A stretch of 34,801 bases of DNA from Gemmatimonadota bacterium (GTDB taxonomy: Bacteria > Gemmatimonadota > Gemmatimonadetes > Gemmatimonadales > Gemmatimonadaceae): the NCBI GenBank assembly GCA_023249375.1, contig JAHFCT010000032.1:1-34801 (forward strand), in the 5' to 3' direction. The notes under the pieces were generated by a model. It was not told the DNA's origin, did no database searches, and saw only the letters and a list, made by a program, of their open reading frames with translations. Positions 8,277 through 16,525 of the stretch are shown one piece after another (the stretch's first letter is position 1; every line of letters begins with the position of its first letter). A program made the translations under genes and the position numbers.

Positions 8277-9635
8277 ATGCAACCGAGGCAATCGCTCCCT
8301 GGCTTTCGGGACTTCTATCCTGAGGATTTGGCCCGCCGCACGGCGATTTTCCGTGCCTGGCGTTCCGTCGCGCGCCGTTACTCGTTTGTCGAATACGATG
8401 GACCGCCGCTGGAGCCGCTCGAACTGTACACGGCAAAGAGCGGCGACGAGATCGTCGGGCAATTGTTCAATTTTACTGACAAGGGCGACCGCGCGGTCTC
8501 GCTGCGCCCCGAAATGACGCCGACGTTTGCCCGCATGGTGGCGGCGCGCGCCAACGCGCTGCCCAAGCCCGTGCGCTGGTATTCCATTCCGCAGCTGTTC
8601 CGCTACGAGCGCGCCACCAAGGGGCGTCTGCGCGAGCACTTTCAGCTGAACGTCGATATCGTCGGCGAGCCGAGCGAACTGGCCGACGCGGAGTTGCTGT
8701 GCGTGGCCATCGACATCATGCGCGAGGTCGGGCTGGGGCCCGATGACGTGCGGGCCAAGGTCAGCGACCGGCGGCTGCTGAACGTGCTGCTCGCGGCCAT
8801 CGGCATTGCGGAAGGGCAGCAGGGCGCCGTGTACGCGGTGCTCGACAAGATTGCCCGCCAGCCGCACGAGATCTCGCGCGAGAAGCTCGAGGAAGCGGGG
8901 CTGGTGCCGCATCAGATCGATCGTGTCATTGCGCTGCCGGACATCTCGTCGATGGACGATCTGGATCGCGACTTCGGACACGTGGAATCGTGCAAGTCGG
9001 CGATCGCGACGTTCGGGCGCTACCTGTCGCACCTGCGTGCACTCGGCGCTGAGGCGTGGATCGACATTGATCTTTCGATAGTCCGCGGGCTTGCGTATTA
9101 CACGGGCACCGTGTTCGAGCTGTTCGACGCGAAGGGTGAACTGCGCGCCATCTGCGGCGGGGGGCGCTACGACACGCTGCTGAACCAGTTGGGTGGCGTT
9201 GACCTGCCCGCGCTCGGCTTTGGCATGGGTGACGTGGTGCTGGGCGTACTGCTCAAGGAGCGCGGCCTGCTCGAAGACCTCGTGGCCGACGCCCCCGAGT
9301 TCTGGGTCGTGAGCACCGAGAAGTGCGAACCGGCGTCGGTGCTGCGCGCGGCCGCGGCGTTGCGGCGCATGGGATACAGCGCCGAGTACGTGCTGAACGA
9401 GGAGAAGCTGCGCACGCAGAAATCGTCGGCGCAGATCAAGGCCGCCGAGCGCGCCGGCGCGGCGTGGTTGATGATCGTGCGCGATGATGAGCGCGCCGAA
9501 GTGCGTCCCCTCGCGCGCACGCCTGGCGAACCGGCGCGCGACGGCGCGGAGATTCTGCTGCACGAACTGCATGACGCCGAGCGCGGATTCGCCGCGCTCG
9601 AAGAGGCGGGCGTGCCCGCCCCCCGTGAAGACTGA
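8277..9635 (+). CDS. hisS: Histidyl-tRNA synthetase
   Basis: This class II aminoacyl-tRNA synthetase has 452 residues, slightly above the usual 420-430. It has motif 2 (RPEMT, residues 77-81), the histidine-binding motif RGLAYYTG (from about R270) and the CGGGRYD segment, followed by an anticodon-binding domain with TQKSSAQIKAAERAGA. It charges tRNA-His with histidine. The lysine expected in the LRKQ/QLKAADR region of HisRS anticodon domains is present. The start ATG at 8277 gives MQPRQSLPGFRDF, which matches the family start; an overlapping ATG at 8273 is out of frame. proS follows after 12 nt. Confidence 0.95.
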   Translation: MQPRQSLPGFRDFYPEDLARRTAIFRAWRSVARRYSFVEYDGPPLEPLELYTAKSGDEIVGQLFNFTDKGDRAVSLRPEMTPTFARMVAARANALPKPVRWYSIPQLFRYERATKGRLREHFQLNVDIVGEPSELADAELLCVAIDIMREVGLGPDDVRAKVSDRRLLNVLLAAIGIAEGQQGAVYAVLDKIARQPHEISREKLEEAGLVPHQIDRVIALPDISSMDDLDRDFGHVESCKSAIATFGRYLSHLRALGAEAWIDIDLSIVRGLAYYTGTVFELFDAKGELRAICGGGRYDTLLNQLGGVDLPALGFGMGDVVLGVLLKERGLLEDLVADAPEFWVVSTEKCEPASVLRAAAALRRMGYSAEYVLNEEKLRTQKSSAQIKAAERAGAAWLMIVRDDERAEVRPLARTPGEPARDGAEILLHELHDAERGFAALEEAGVPAPRED

Positions 9636-9647
9636 CCCCCAGGACCG

Positions 9648-11120
9648 ATGGCTGACGACAAGAAGCTGACGACCCGCGCCGAAGACTTCAGCGCGTGGTA
9701 CAACGAATTGGTGCTGCGTTCCGAACTGGCCGACTACTCGCCCGTGAAAGGCTCGATGGTCATCCGGCCCAATGGCTACGGCATCTGGGAACGCATGCAG
9801 CGCGCGCTGGACGACATGTTCAAGGCGACGGGGCACCAGAACGCGTACTTCCCGCTGCTGATCCCCGAGAGCTTCATGAAGAAGGAAGCGCAGCACGTCG
9901 AGGGTTTTGCCCCCGAGTGCGCGGTGGTGACGCACGGCGGCGGCAAGCTGCTGGAGGAGCCGCTGTTCATCCGGCCGACGTCCGAGACGATCATCTACCA
10001 CATGTTCGCCAAGTGGACGCAGTCGTACCGCGACCTGCCGATCCTGATGAACCAGTGGGCCAACGTCGTGCGCTGGGAAATGCGCACGCGGCTCTTCCTG
10101 CGCACGTTGGAGTTTCTGTGGCAAGAAGGGCACACGGCGCACGCCACGCATGACGAGGCCGAGGAAGAAGCCGTCCGCATGCTCGGCGTCTACCGCACAT
10201 TCATGGAAGGCTGGATGGCGATGCCGGTCATCACCGGCATAAAGAGCGATGGCGAGAAGTTTGCGGGGGCGCTGCGCACGTATGCGTGCGAAGCGATGAT
10301 GCAGGACAATAAGGCGCTGCAGGCGGGCACGTCGCACGACCTCGGGCAGAACTTCGCCAAGGCGTTTGAGCTGCAGTTCCAGGACGAGAAGGGCGAGATG
10401 GCGTTCGCCTGGAACACGTCGTGGGGCGTGAGCACGCGCATGGTGGGCGGGCTGGTGATGACGCACGGCGACGACAACGGCCTGCGGACGCCGCCGAAGC
10501 TGGCGCCGATCGAGATTGTCATCGTTCCCATCTGGAAGAACGACGACGAGAAGGCGCGGCTCACCGAGGCGGCGCTGAAGGTGAAGGCTGAGCTCACCGA
10601 GTGGACGGGGCGCGGCGCGACGGACCGCCTGCGCGTTCACGTCGACCTGCGGGACGGCATGCGGTCGGGCGCGAAGTACTACGAGTGGGAGCTGCGCGGC
10701 GTGCCGCTGCGCTTCGAGCTTGGGCCCAAGGATCTTGAGAAGCAGGCCGTGTTTGCCGCGCGGCGCGACACGCGGGCCAAACAGTCGCTGCCGATGGACG
10801 GGTTGCCGGCCGCCGCCGCAGCGCTGCTCGAGACAATTCAGAACGACATGTTTGCCGCGGCGTTGGCGCGGCGCGAGGCGAACAGCGTGCGCGGCAAGAT
10901 TTCGTACGATGAGTTCCGCGCGCTGATGGACGGCAAGGGCGGGTTTGTCTTTGCCGGCTGGTGCGGCAGTGCCGCGTGCGAGGCCAAGGTCAAGGAGGAG
11001 ACGAAGGCGACCATCCGCGTGATGCCGGACGCGGAGTTCCGGAGTGCTGAAGCGCCGGCCACGTGCCTGTGCTGCGGCGGTCCCTCCATGGCCGAGGCCG
11101 TGTGGGCGCGGGCGTACTGA
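9648..11120 (+). CDS. proS: Prolyl-tRNA synthetase, archaeal/eukaryotic-like short type
   Basis: This 490-residue class II synthetase charges tRNA-Pro. It begins like type 3 ProRS (DFSAWYNELVLRSEL, then GSMVIRPNGYGIWE). It has motif 2 region RWEMRTRLFLRTLEFLWQEG and motif 3 TRMVGGLVMTHGDD. It lacks the large editing insertion of the typical bacterial form and ends in AY, as this type does. The C-terminal zinc-binding domain has cysteines at 439, 444, 473, 475 and 476. A short AGGA lies 3 nt before the ATG. It overlaps the chosen lysA start by 19 bp. This form occurs in several bacterial phyla, so it does not by itself indicate recent transfer. Confidence 0.96.
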   Translation: MADDKKLTTRAEDFSAWYNELVLRSELADYSPVKGSMVIRPNGYGIWERMQRALDDMFKATGHQNAYFPLLIPESFMKKEAQHVEGFAPECAVVTHGGGKLLEEPLFIRPTSETIIYHMFAKWTQSYRDLPILMNQWANVVRWEMRTRLFLRTLEFLWQEGHTAHATHDEAEEEAVRMLGVYRTFMEGWMAMPVITGIKSDGEKFAGALRTYACEAMMQDNKALQAGTSHDLGQNFAKAFELQFQDEKGEMAFAWNTSWGVSTRMVGGLVMTHGDDNGLRTPPKLAPIEIVIVPIWKNDDEKARLTEAALKVKAELTEWTGRGATDRLRVHVDLRDGMRSGAKYYEWELRGVPLRFELGPKDLEKQAVFAARRDTRAKQSLPMDGLPAAAAALLETIQNDMFAAALARREANSVRGKISYDEFRALMDGKGGFVFAGWCGSAACEAKVKEETKATIRVMPDAEFRSAEAPATCLCCGGPSMAEAVWARAY

Positions 11121-12385
11121 CGCGGCCCTACGAGCGCCGCGATGGGGCCCTGTGGTGCGAGGGGGTCCCGCTGGAGGCGATTGCCGCGGCGGCGGGGACG
11201 CCGGCGTACGTGTACAGCGCCAACGCCTTGCGCGAGCGGTTCCGTGCGCTCGACGCCGCGCTGGCTGGTGTGCCGCATCGCATTCACTACTCGATGAAAG
11301 CGAACAGCAGCCTCGGCCTGCTGCGCGTGCTGCGCGCCGAAGGCTGCCGGGCCGATGTCGTATCGGGCGGAGAGCTGATGCGCGCGCGGCGCGCCGGCTT
11401 TGCGCCGGATCACATCATCTTTGGCGGCGTGGGCAAGCGACGCGACGAGATTCGCGCCGGGCTTGAGGCGGGCGTGCTGCTGCTGAACGTCGAGTCGGGC
11501 GCTGAACTCGATCTAGTGGAGGCAGAGGCGAAGGCGATGGGAGTGGTGGCGCGCATTGCCTTTCGGGTGAATCCGGAAGTGCACGTCGCGAACGCGCACG
11601 AGTTCATCGCCACGGGGTCGCGCGGACACAAGTTCGGCATTCCGTGGGGCGACGTGCCATCGGTGGCCGCACGCGCGCTCGCGTCAAAGCACATCGAAGT
11701 CGCCGGGCTCGACATGCACGTCGGGTCGCAGCTGCTGTCGCTGGCGCCGTATCGCGACGGCGTGGAACGACTGGCTGAGCTGGCGCGGGGGCTGCAGGCG
11801 CAGGGCGCGCCGCTGCGGTTCTTTGACGCCGGCGGCGGCCTGCCGGCGCGATACGATGCGGAGGAAGCGCCGGATCTCGCGCTATTTGCGGAGATCATTG
11901 TCCCCGTGGTCCAGCAGCTCGGGTTGGAGCTCATCGTCGAGCCGGGCCGGTTTGTCGTGGCGGAGTCGGGAGCGCTGCTGACGCGCGTGCTGTACCGCAA
12001 GCCGAGTGGCGGCACGGACTTTGTAATCACGGATGCGGGCATGTCGGAGCTGCTGCGCCCGTCGCACTACGATGCGTATCACGCCATCGAGGCGGTGCGG
12101 CCGCGCGGCGGGATGCGCACGGTGGACGTGGTGGGCCCAATTTGCGAGACGGGCGATTTCATCGCGCGCGACCGCCTGATGGACGACACGGTGCCGGGGG
12201 ACCTGCTAGCGGTGCATACCACGGGCGCGTACGGTTACGTGATGGCGCTGACGTACAACTCGCGCCCGCGGGCTCCCGAAGTGCTGGTGGACGGAACGCG
12301 GTGGGCGGTGATCGCCCGGCGCGAGACGCTGGATGATCTGGTTCGGCTGGAAGCCGAGACCCTCGACTGGAAGGAGTCCACATGA
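11102..12385 (+). CDS. lysA: Diaminopimelate decarboxylase
   Basis: This 427-residue fold-III PLP enzyme decarboxylates meso-diaminopimelate to L-lysine, the last step of lysine synthesis. The PLP lysine is K66 in HYSMKAN. Other signatures are HVGSQL, the glycine-rich phosphate loop GGGLPARY, EPGR, and the substrate Cys motif CETGDF. The start is uncertain. I chose the GTG at 11102, which gives MGAGVLTRPYERR and a normal length; a GTG at 11063 would add 13 residues and overlap proS by 58 bp. The TGA overlaps the next gene by 4 bp (ATGA). Confidence 0.93.
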   Translation: MGAGVLTRPYERRDGALWCEGVPLEAIAAAAGTPAYVYSANALRERFRALDAALAGVPHRIHYSMKANSSLGLLRVLRAEGCRADVVSGGELMRARRAGFAPDHIIFGGVGKRRDEIRAGLEAGVLLLNVESGAELDLVEAEAKAMGVVARIAFRVNPEVHVANAHEFIATGSRGHKFGIPWGDVPSVAARALASKHIEVAGLDMHVGSQLLSLAPYRDGVERLAELARGLQAQGAPLRFFDAGGGLPARYDAEEAPDLALFAEIIVPVVQQLGLELIVEPGRFVVAESGALLTRVLYRKPSGGTDFVITDAGMSELLRPSHYDAYHAIEAVRPRGGMRTVDVVGPICETGDFIARDRLMDDTVPGDLLAVHTTGAYGYVMALTYNSRPRAPEVLVDGTRWAVIARRETLDDLVRLEAETLDWKEST

Positions 12386-12891
12386 AGGTTGGTCTCATTA
12401 GCGACACGCATGATCGCGTGCCGGCCATCAAGGCGCTGCTCGAGGAGTTCCGCGCGCGCGGCGTGGAAATGGTGCTGCACGCCGGCGACTACTGCGCGCC
12501 GTTCGCGCTGCAGCCGTTCGTCGAGTACGCGGCGCCGATGGTTGGCATCTACGGACGCACCGACGGGGACAAGGAAGGGCTGCGGGGCATGGCCGCCCAG
12601 GCACTGGCCTGCGAACTGTTCGAGTCGCCGCACTCGATGCAAATCAGCGAGCACAAGATTCTGCTCGTGCACGACCTCGCGGACGTCACGGAGCGCTCGA
12701 TGCTCGCGCACACGCTCGTCGTGCACGGCGGAGAGCACAAGCAGGAGATGAAGACGCGCGGTGACACGCTGATCGTGAATCCCGGGGAAGGGTGCGGCTG
12801 GGTACACGGCGCGCCGACCGCGGCGATCATCGACCTGGACTCGAAGCACGTGGAGTTCGTGAAGCTCGATGGGCCCGAGTGGAAGTGCTGA
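12382..12891 (+). CDS. YfcE/MJ0936-family metallophosphoesterase, altered metal site
   Basis: This 169-residue protein has the calcineurin-like phosphoesterase layout of the MJ0936/YfcE family: SDTHD (D8, H10), HAGDYC and NPGE near the C-terminus. Family members are small manganese- or nickel-dependent phosphodiesterases with poorly defined natural substrates. The usual GNxD motif reads GRTD here, so the ligand Asn is replaced by Arg, and the usual GHTH motif reads GGEH, so one ligand His is missing. Activity may therefore be changed. It is coupled to lysA by a 4-bp overlap and guaA starts 8 nt after it. The physiological role is unknown. Confidence 0.85.
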   Translation: MKVGLISDTHDRVPAIKALLEEFRARGVEMVLHAGDYCAPFALQPFVEYAAPMVGIYGRTDGDKEGLRGMAAQALACELFESPHSMQISEHKILLVHDLADVTERSMLAHTLVVHGGEHKQEMKTRGDTLIVNPGEGCGWVHGAPTAAIIDLDSKHVEFVKLDGPEWKC

Positions 12892-12899
12892 GGGGCGGC

Positions 12900-14438
12900 G
12901 TGTCGCGCATCCTCATCCTTGATTGCGGGTCCCAGTTCACGCAGCTCATCGCGCGCCGCGTGCGCGAGGCCCACGTGTTCTGCGAGATTCATCCGCCGAC
13001 GCGGTCGCTGGCGTGGATCCGCGAATGGAATCCATCGGGCATCATCCTCTCCGGCGGGCCATCGTCGGTGACGGACGACGGGGCGCCGTCGTTTGACCGC
13101 GGCATCCTCGACGTCGCGCCGCTGCTCGGCGTCTGCTACGGCATGCAGTGGCTCGCGCACGCGGAAGGCGGCGCCGTCGTCGGCGGCGGCGGGCGGGAGT
13201 ACGGCCGCGCCGAGGTGCAGGTGGTGGAATCGGCGGGACTCTTTGCGGGCTTTGACGCCGGCGAGAAGACGACGGTCTGGATGAGCCACGGCGATCACGT
13301 GGAAGTCGCGCCGCCGGGCTACGTGGTGACGGCGCGCAGCGACCGTGTGATCGCGGGCTTCCGGCACGAGAGCAAACCCGTGCACGCCGTGCAGTTTCAC
13401 TCCGAAGTGCAGCACACGGTGCGAGGCGCCGAGATCATCCAGAACTTCCTGTTCGGCGTGTGCGGATGCACGCCCGACTGGACGCCGGGCCACTTCATCG
13501 ATATTGAGGTGGCGAAGATCCGCCAGCAGGTGGGCTGCAAGCATGTGATTTGCGGTCTCTCCGGCGGCGTGGACTCGTCGGTCGCGGCCGCGCTGGTGCA
13601 CAAGGCGATCGGCGATCAGCTCACGTGCATCTTCGTCGATACGGGTATGCTGCGGCTGCACGAGCGCGAGCAGGTGGAGCGCACGATGGGCCAGCACCTG
13701 GGGATGAAGATCGTGACGGTGCGTGCTGAAGACCGGTTCCTCGATGCGCTGGCCGGCGTCGAAGATCCCGAGCAGAAACGCAAGATCATCGGGCACACGT
13801 TCATCGATGTGTTTGAGGACGCGGCGGCCAAGGAAGGGAAGGGCGCCGAGTTTCTGGTGCAAGGGACGCTGTATCCCGACGTGATTGAATCGGTGAGCGC
13901 CAAGGGCGGCCCGAGCGCGACCATCAAGACGCATCACAATGTCGGCGGCCTCAAGCCCGACATGATGTTCACGCTCATTGAGCCGCTGCGCGAGCTGTTC
14001 AAGGATGAAGTGCGCAATGTGGGCCGTGAACTCGGGCTGCCGGAGGAAGTGGTGGGGCGGCATCCGTTCCCCGGCCCCGGCCTTGCCATCCGCGTGCTCG
14101 GCGCGGTGGACCGCGGCATTCTCGACACGCTGCGGCAGGCGGACGCGATCTACCTGTCGGAGATTCGGGCCGCGGGACTGTACGCGACCATCTGGCAGGC
14201 GTTCGCCGTCTTTCTCCCGGTGCGCAGCGTCGGTGTGATGGGAGACGGCCGCACGTACGAGCATGTGGTGGCGCTGCGCGCGGTGACGAGCACCGACGGC
14301 ATGACGGCCGACTGGTTTGCGTTCGCGCCCGAGGTGCTCGGCCGCATCTCGAGCCGGATCATCAACGAAGTGAAGGGTGTGAACCGCGTCGTGTACGACG
14401 TGAGTTCGAAGCCGCCGGCGACGATCGAGTGGGAGTGA
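12900..14438 (+). CDS. guaA: GMP synthase (glutamine-hydrolysing)
   Basis: This two-domain enzyme of 512 residues converts XMP to GMP using glutamine and ATP. The N-terminal class I glutamine amidotransferase domain has the nucleophile Cys79 in GVCYGMQ and the His167/Glu169 pair in FHSE (commonly FHPE). The ATP-pyrophosphatase domain has the PP-loop SGGVDSS starting at S221, and the C-terminal dimerisation domain has [11 protein letters not shown] and a final IEWE. The start GTG at 12900 gives the usual [11 protein letters not shown] start and normal length; in-frame codons further upstream would run into the preceding gene. A GAGGGG stretch precedes it. Confidence 0.97.
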   Translation: MSRILILDCGSQFTQLIARRVREAHVFCEIHPPTRSLAWIREWNPSGIILSGGPSSVTDDGAPSFDRGILDVAPLLGVCYGMQWLAHAEGGAVVGGGGREYGRAEVQVVESAGLFAGFDAGEKTTVWMSHGDHVEVAPPGYVVTARSDRVIAGFRHESKPVHAVQFHSEVQHTVRGAEIIQNFLFGVCGCTPDWTPGHFIDIEVAKIRQQVGCKHVICGLSGGVDSSVAAALVHKAIGDQLTCIFVDTGMLRLHEREQVERTMGQHLGMKIVTVRAEDRFLDALAGVEDPEQKRKIIGHTFIDVFEDAAAKEGKGAEFLVQGTLYPDVIESVSAKGGPSATIKTHHNVGGLKPDMMFTLIEPLRELFKDEVRNVGRELGLPEEVVGRHPFPGPGLAIRVLGAVDRGILDTLRQADAIYLSEIRAAGLYATIWQAFAVFLPVRSVGVMGDGRTYEHVVALRAVTSTDGMTADWFAFAPEVLGRISSRIINEVKGVNRVVYDVSSKPPATIEWE

Positions 14439-14483
14439 GTCGTTGCGTCGCGGAGACGTCGGCGCGCGCCGCGGTTTGACGAC

Positions 14484-14517
14484 GATCGCCATGGCGCACG
14501 GCCTCATGGCGTCGATC
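14484..14517 (+). terminator. Bulged hairpin between guaA and the MATE gene
   Basis: GATC-GCCATG (14484-14493) pairs with CATGGC (14505-14510) and GATC (14514-14517) with a 3-nt bulge. A 12-bp perfect palindrome CGGCGCGCGCCG lies at 14460-14471. There is no T tract. The 93-nt gap is the only sizeable gap in the run from accD to the MATE gene, so a partial terminator or attenuator is possible. Confidence 0.25.
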
Positions 14518-14531
14518 ATCGGCGGGCGCGA

Positions 14532-15911
14532 ATGACCACGGGATCGCTGGCCTGGCCCACCCGCGCCGAACTGCGCGACATGCTCGGCATTGCCGGTCCC
14601 ATTGTCATCGTGCAGGTGGGGCTGCAGCTGATGGGATTCACCGACGTGCTGATGGTGGGGCACATCTCGGCGAATGCGCTCGGCGGCGTCGCGCTTGGCA
14701 ATTTCTATTTCTTCAACATCGCCATCTTCGGCATGGGGATGCTGATGGCGCTCGACCCCGTGGTCGCGCAGGCGATTGGCGCCGACGATCACGCGGCCGC
14801 GCGACGCGGGATTCAGCGCGGCGTGCTGCTGGCGCTTGGCGTGAGTGCGGTCGTCAGCGCGGCGTGCGCCGTGAGCGGCGCGGCGTTCCAGTTGCTGCGG
14901 CAGCCGCCCGAGGCGGTGCCGCTGGCCACCGCGTTCGTGCGCATCAGCATTGTGGGGCTGCCGCCGTTCTTCATCTTCATCGTACTGCGCCAGTCGCTGC
15001 AAGCGATGCTCAGCGTGCGGCCCGTGCTGCTTGCGGTGCTGGCCGGCAACGCGGTGAATCTCGCGGCCAATTGGGTGCTGATTTTTGGCCACTTCGGCGC
15101 ACCGCCGATGGGGATCGCCGGATCGGCGTGGTCCACGGTGCTGGCGCGCTGGGTGATGCTGGCGATCCTGCTGTACACGGGGTGGCCGCAGCTGCGGCCG
15201 CACCTGCGGGGCTCGTGGCGTGCCGCGACCGCCATCGGGCCACTCTGGCGCACGGTGCGTCTCGGCGCGCCGATCGGGTTCCAGTGGTTCTTCGAAGCCG
15301 GCGCGTTCGCCATGGCGACGCTGATGTTCGGCTGGCTCGGCACGATTCCACTCGCCGGTCACGAGGTGGCGCTGAGCCTTGCGTCGCTGACCTTTATGGT
15401 GCCCGTTGGCTTTTCGTCAGCGGCCGCGGCGCTGGTGGGGCAGGCGATTGGACGCCGCGACATGCCGTCGGCACGGCGCCACGCAGCAGGGGCGTGGGTA
15501 CTGGGAGTTGGCTTCATGGCGTGCAGCGGCGTCGCCATGCTTGTGGCGCCGACGCCCATCGCGCGGTGGTTCACCGGCGATCCGGCGGTGGTGCTCGTCG
15601 CGGCGTCGCTGATCACGATTGCCGGCGTGTTCCAGGTCTTCGACGGCACGCAAGCGGTGGCGCAGGGACTGGCGCGCGGCACGGGAGACACCACGCTGCC
15701 CATGGTGATGCACCTGTGCGGCTTCTGGGTGGTCGGCGTGCCGCTTGCGGCGTACCTGGGTTTTCGTACCGCGCTCGCCGGACGCGGCATCTGGTGGGGA
15801 CTGACGACCGGGCTCATCATTGCCGCGCTGCTGCAGGCGTGGCGCGTGCAACGGCGCCTGCGGCTCGACATCGATCGGGTTGTGGTAGAACACCCGACGG
15901 ACCTGTCATAG
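14532..15911 (+). CDS. MATE family efflux transporter
   Basis: This 459-residue membrane protein has about twelve hydrophobic segments in two similar halves, as in multidrug and toxic compound extrusion transporters. N-terminal landmarks are GPIVIVQVGLQLMGFTDVLMVGHI, and the second half begins near GAPIGFQWFFEAGAFAMATL with GHEVALSLASLTFMVP further on. Family members export cationic drugs or metabolites in exchange for sodium or protons; the substrate here cannot be read from sequence. It is separated from guaA by 93 nt and converges with ptsN. It may be a late member of the housekeeping operon or have its own promoter. Confidence 0.93.
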   Translation: MTTGSLAWPTRAELRDMLGIAGPIVIVQVGLQLMGFTDVLMVGHISANALGGVALGNFYFFNIAIFGMGMLMALDPVVAQAIGADDHAAARRGIQRGVLLALGVSAVVSAACAVSGAAFQLLRQPPEAVPLATAFVRISIVGLPPFFIFIVLRQSLQAMLSVRPVLLAVLAGNAVNLAANWVLIFGHFGAPPMGIAGSAWSTVLARWVMLAILLYTGWPQLRPHLRGSWRAATAIGPLWRTVRLGAPIGFQWFFEAGAFAMATLMFGWLGTIPLAGHEVALSLASLTFMVPVGFSSAAAALVGQAIGRRDMPSARRHAAGAWVLGVGFMACSGVAMLVAPTPIARWFTGDPAVVLVAASLITIAGVFQVFDGTQAVAQGLARGTGDTTLPMVMHLCGFWVVGVPLAAYLGFRTALAGRGIWWGLTTGLIIAALLQAWRVQRRLRLDIDRVVVEHPTDLS

Positions 15912-15919
15912 ATGCGCAG

Positions 15920-15947
15920 CGGGCAGTGCGCTTCCGCGCACCGCCCG
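15920..15947. terminator. Bidirectional hairpin between MATE and ptsN
   Basis: CGGGC-A-GTGCGC pairs with GCGCAC-C-GCCCG (one A-C mismatch) around a TTCC loop. It lies between two convergent stop codons, where a shared terminator is expected. On neither side is there a clear T tract. Confidence 0.5.
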
Positions 15948-15958
15948 ATGAGGTCCCG

Positions 15959-16411
15959 CTAGATCTTTTTCTCCTCGAGCAGCTTCATGAACTGCGCGGG
16001 GTCGGCGAGCCCAAGCAGGCGTTCGGGCAAGTCAGGCTCCTTGGAGAACTGGGCGATCTTGCCCAGCACCGGGAGATACTGATTGGATACTTCGAGCGGC
16101 GGCGCGACGATGAGGAAGAAGAAATGCACCGGCTGGCCGTCCATCGCCTTGAAGTCGATGCCTTCCTTCTTGCGACCAAAGGCCACACGCAGCTTGCTCA
16201 CAACGAGCGAGCGGCAGTGCGGGATCGCGATGCCGCGACCGATGCCCGTGGAGCCGAGGTTCTCGCGGCGCTTGAGCATCTTGAAGAGCATCTGCTCGTT
16301 CTTCTCATCAAGGCCGAGCAGGCTGATGAGTTCTTTGAGGATGTCGTCTTTCGTGGTGCCGGCCAGGTTAAGCTGAACGGCATCTTCTGAGAAAAATTCA
16401 CGCAGTTCCAT
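15959..16411 (-). CDS. ptsN: PTS EIIA-Ntr/fructose-type (PtsN-like) protein
   Basis: This 150-residue soluble PTS IIA domain of the fructose/nitrogen class has the phosphorylated His65 in GRGIAIPHCRS. The sequence starts MELREFFSEDAV and is full length for a single-domain PtsN. Such proteins take phosphate from NPr and act as regulators of potassium transport, carbon-nitrogen balance or stress responses rather than sugar uptake. No EIIB or EIIC gene is nearby, which favours a regulatory role. An in-frame upstream codon would add 23 residues, but it would start inside the promoter and is not supported. The gene is divergent from dus. Confidence 0.92.
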   Translation of the reverse strand: MELREFFSEDAVQLNLAGTTKDDILKELISLLGLDEKNEQMLFKMLKRRENLGSTGIGRGIAIPHCRSLVVSKLRVAFGRKKEGIDFKAMDGQPVHFFFLIVAPPLEVSNQYLPVLGKIAQFSKEPDLPERLLGLADPAQFMKLLEEKKI

Positions 16412-16451
16412 GCAGGGCCCCGGAAGCGCAGAAATTGTCGGTTGAGAGCCG

Positions 16452-16480
16452 AAGTTAGCGCTCGGCACGAGTGAAGTCAA
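16452..16480 (-). promoter_or_regulatory. Sigma70-type promoter for ptsN
   Basis: On the minus strand TTGACT (plus 16475-16480), a 17-bp spacer and TAACTT (plus 16452-16457) are present. Transcription would start near 16445, giving a leader of about 34 nt. The -35 box matches the consensus at five of six bases. Confidence 0.6.
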
Positions 16481-16489
16481 ATCGTGTTA

Positions 16490-16518
16490 TTGCACGGACT
16501 TGGCCTTCCAATTAGGTT
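16490..16518 (+). promoter_or_regulatory. Candidate promoter for dus, with a possible leaderless start
   Basis: TTGCAC (16490-16495), a 17-bp spacer and TAGGTT (16513-16518) lie so close to the dus ATG at 16526 that the predicted start of transcription falls at or next to the ATG. No Shine-Dalgarno sequence is visible. The -35 box is only 9 bp from that of the divergent ptsN promoter, so the two may compete or share a regulator. Confidence 0.4.
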
Positions 16519-16525
16519 GATCTGA

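Noticed and set aside
8235-10640. An 801-residue open frame on the minus strand across hisS and proS
   Set aside because: It is antisense to two clearly identified synthetase genes, is very rich in Arg and His, and has no domain features. Such frames are common opposite GC-rich genes.
13398-13409. FHSE instead of FHPE in the glutaminase domain of GuaA
   Set aside because: The catalytic His and Glu are kept; the Pro to Ser change is not expected to stop activity.
12549-15362. A 937-residue open frame on the minus strand across guaA and the MATE gene
   Set aside because: It has the same composition artefact and lies opposite well-supported genes.
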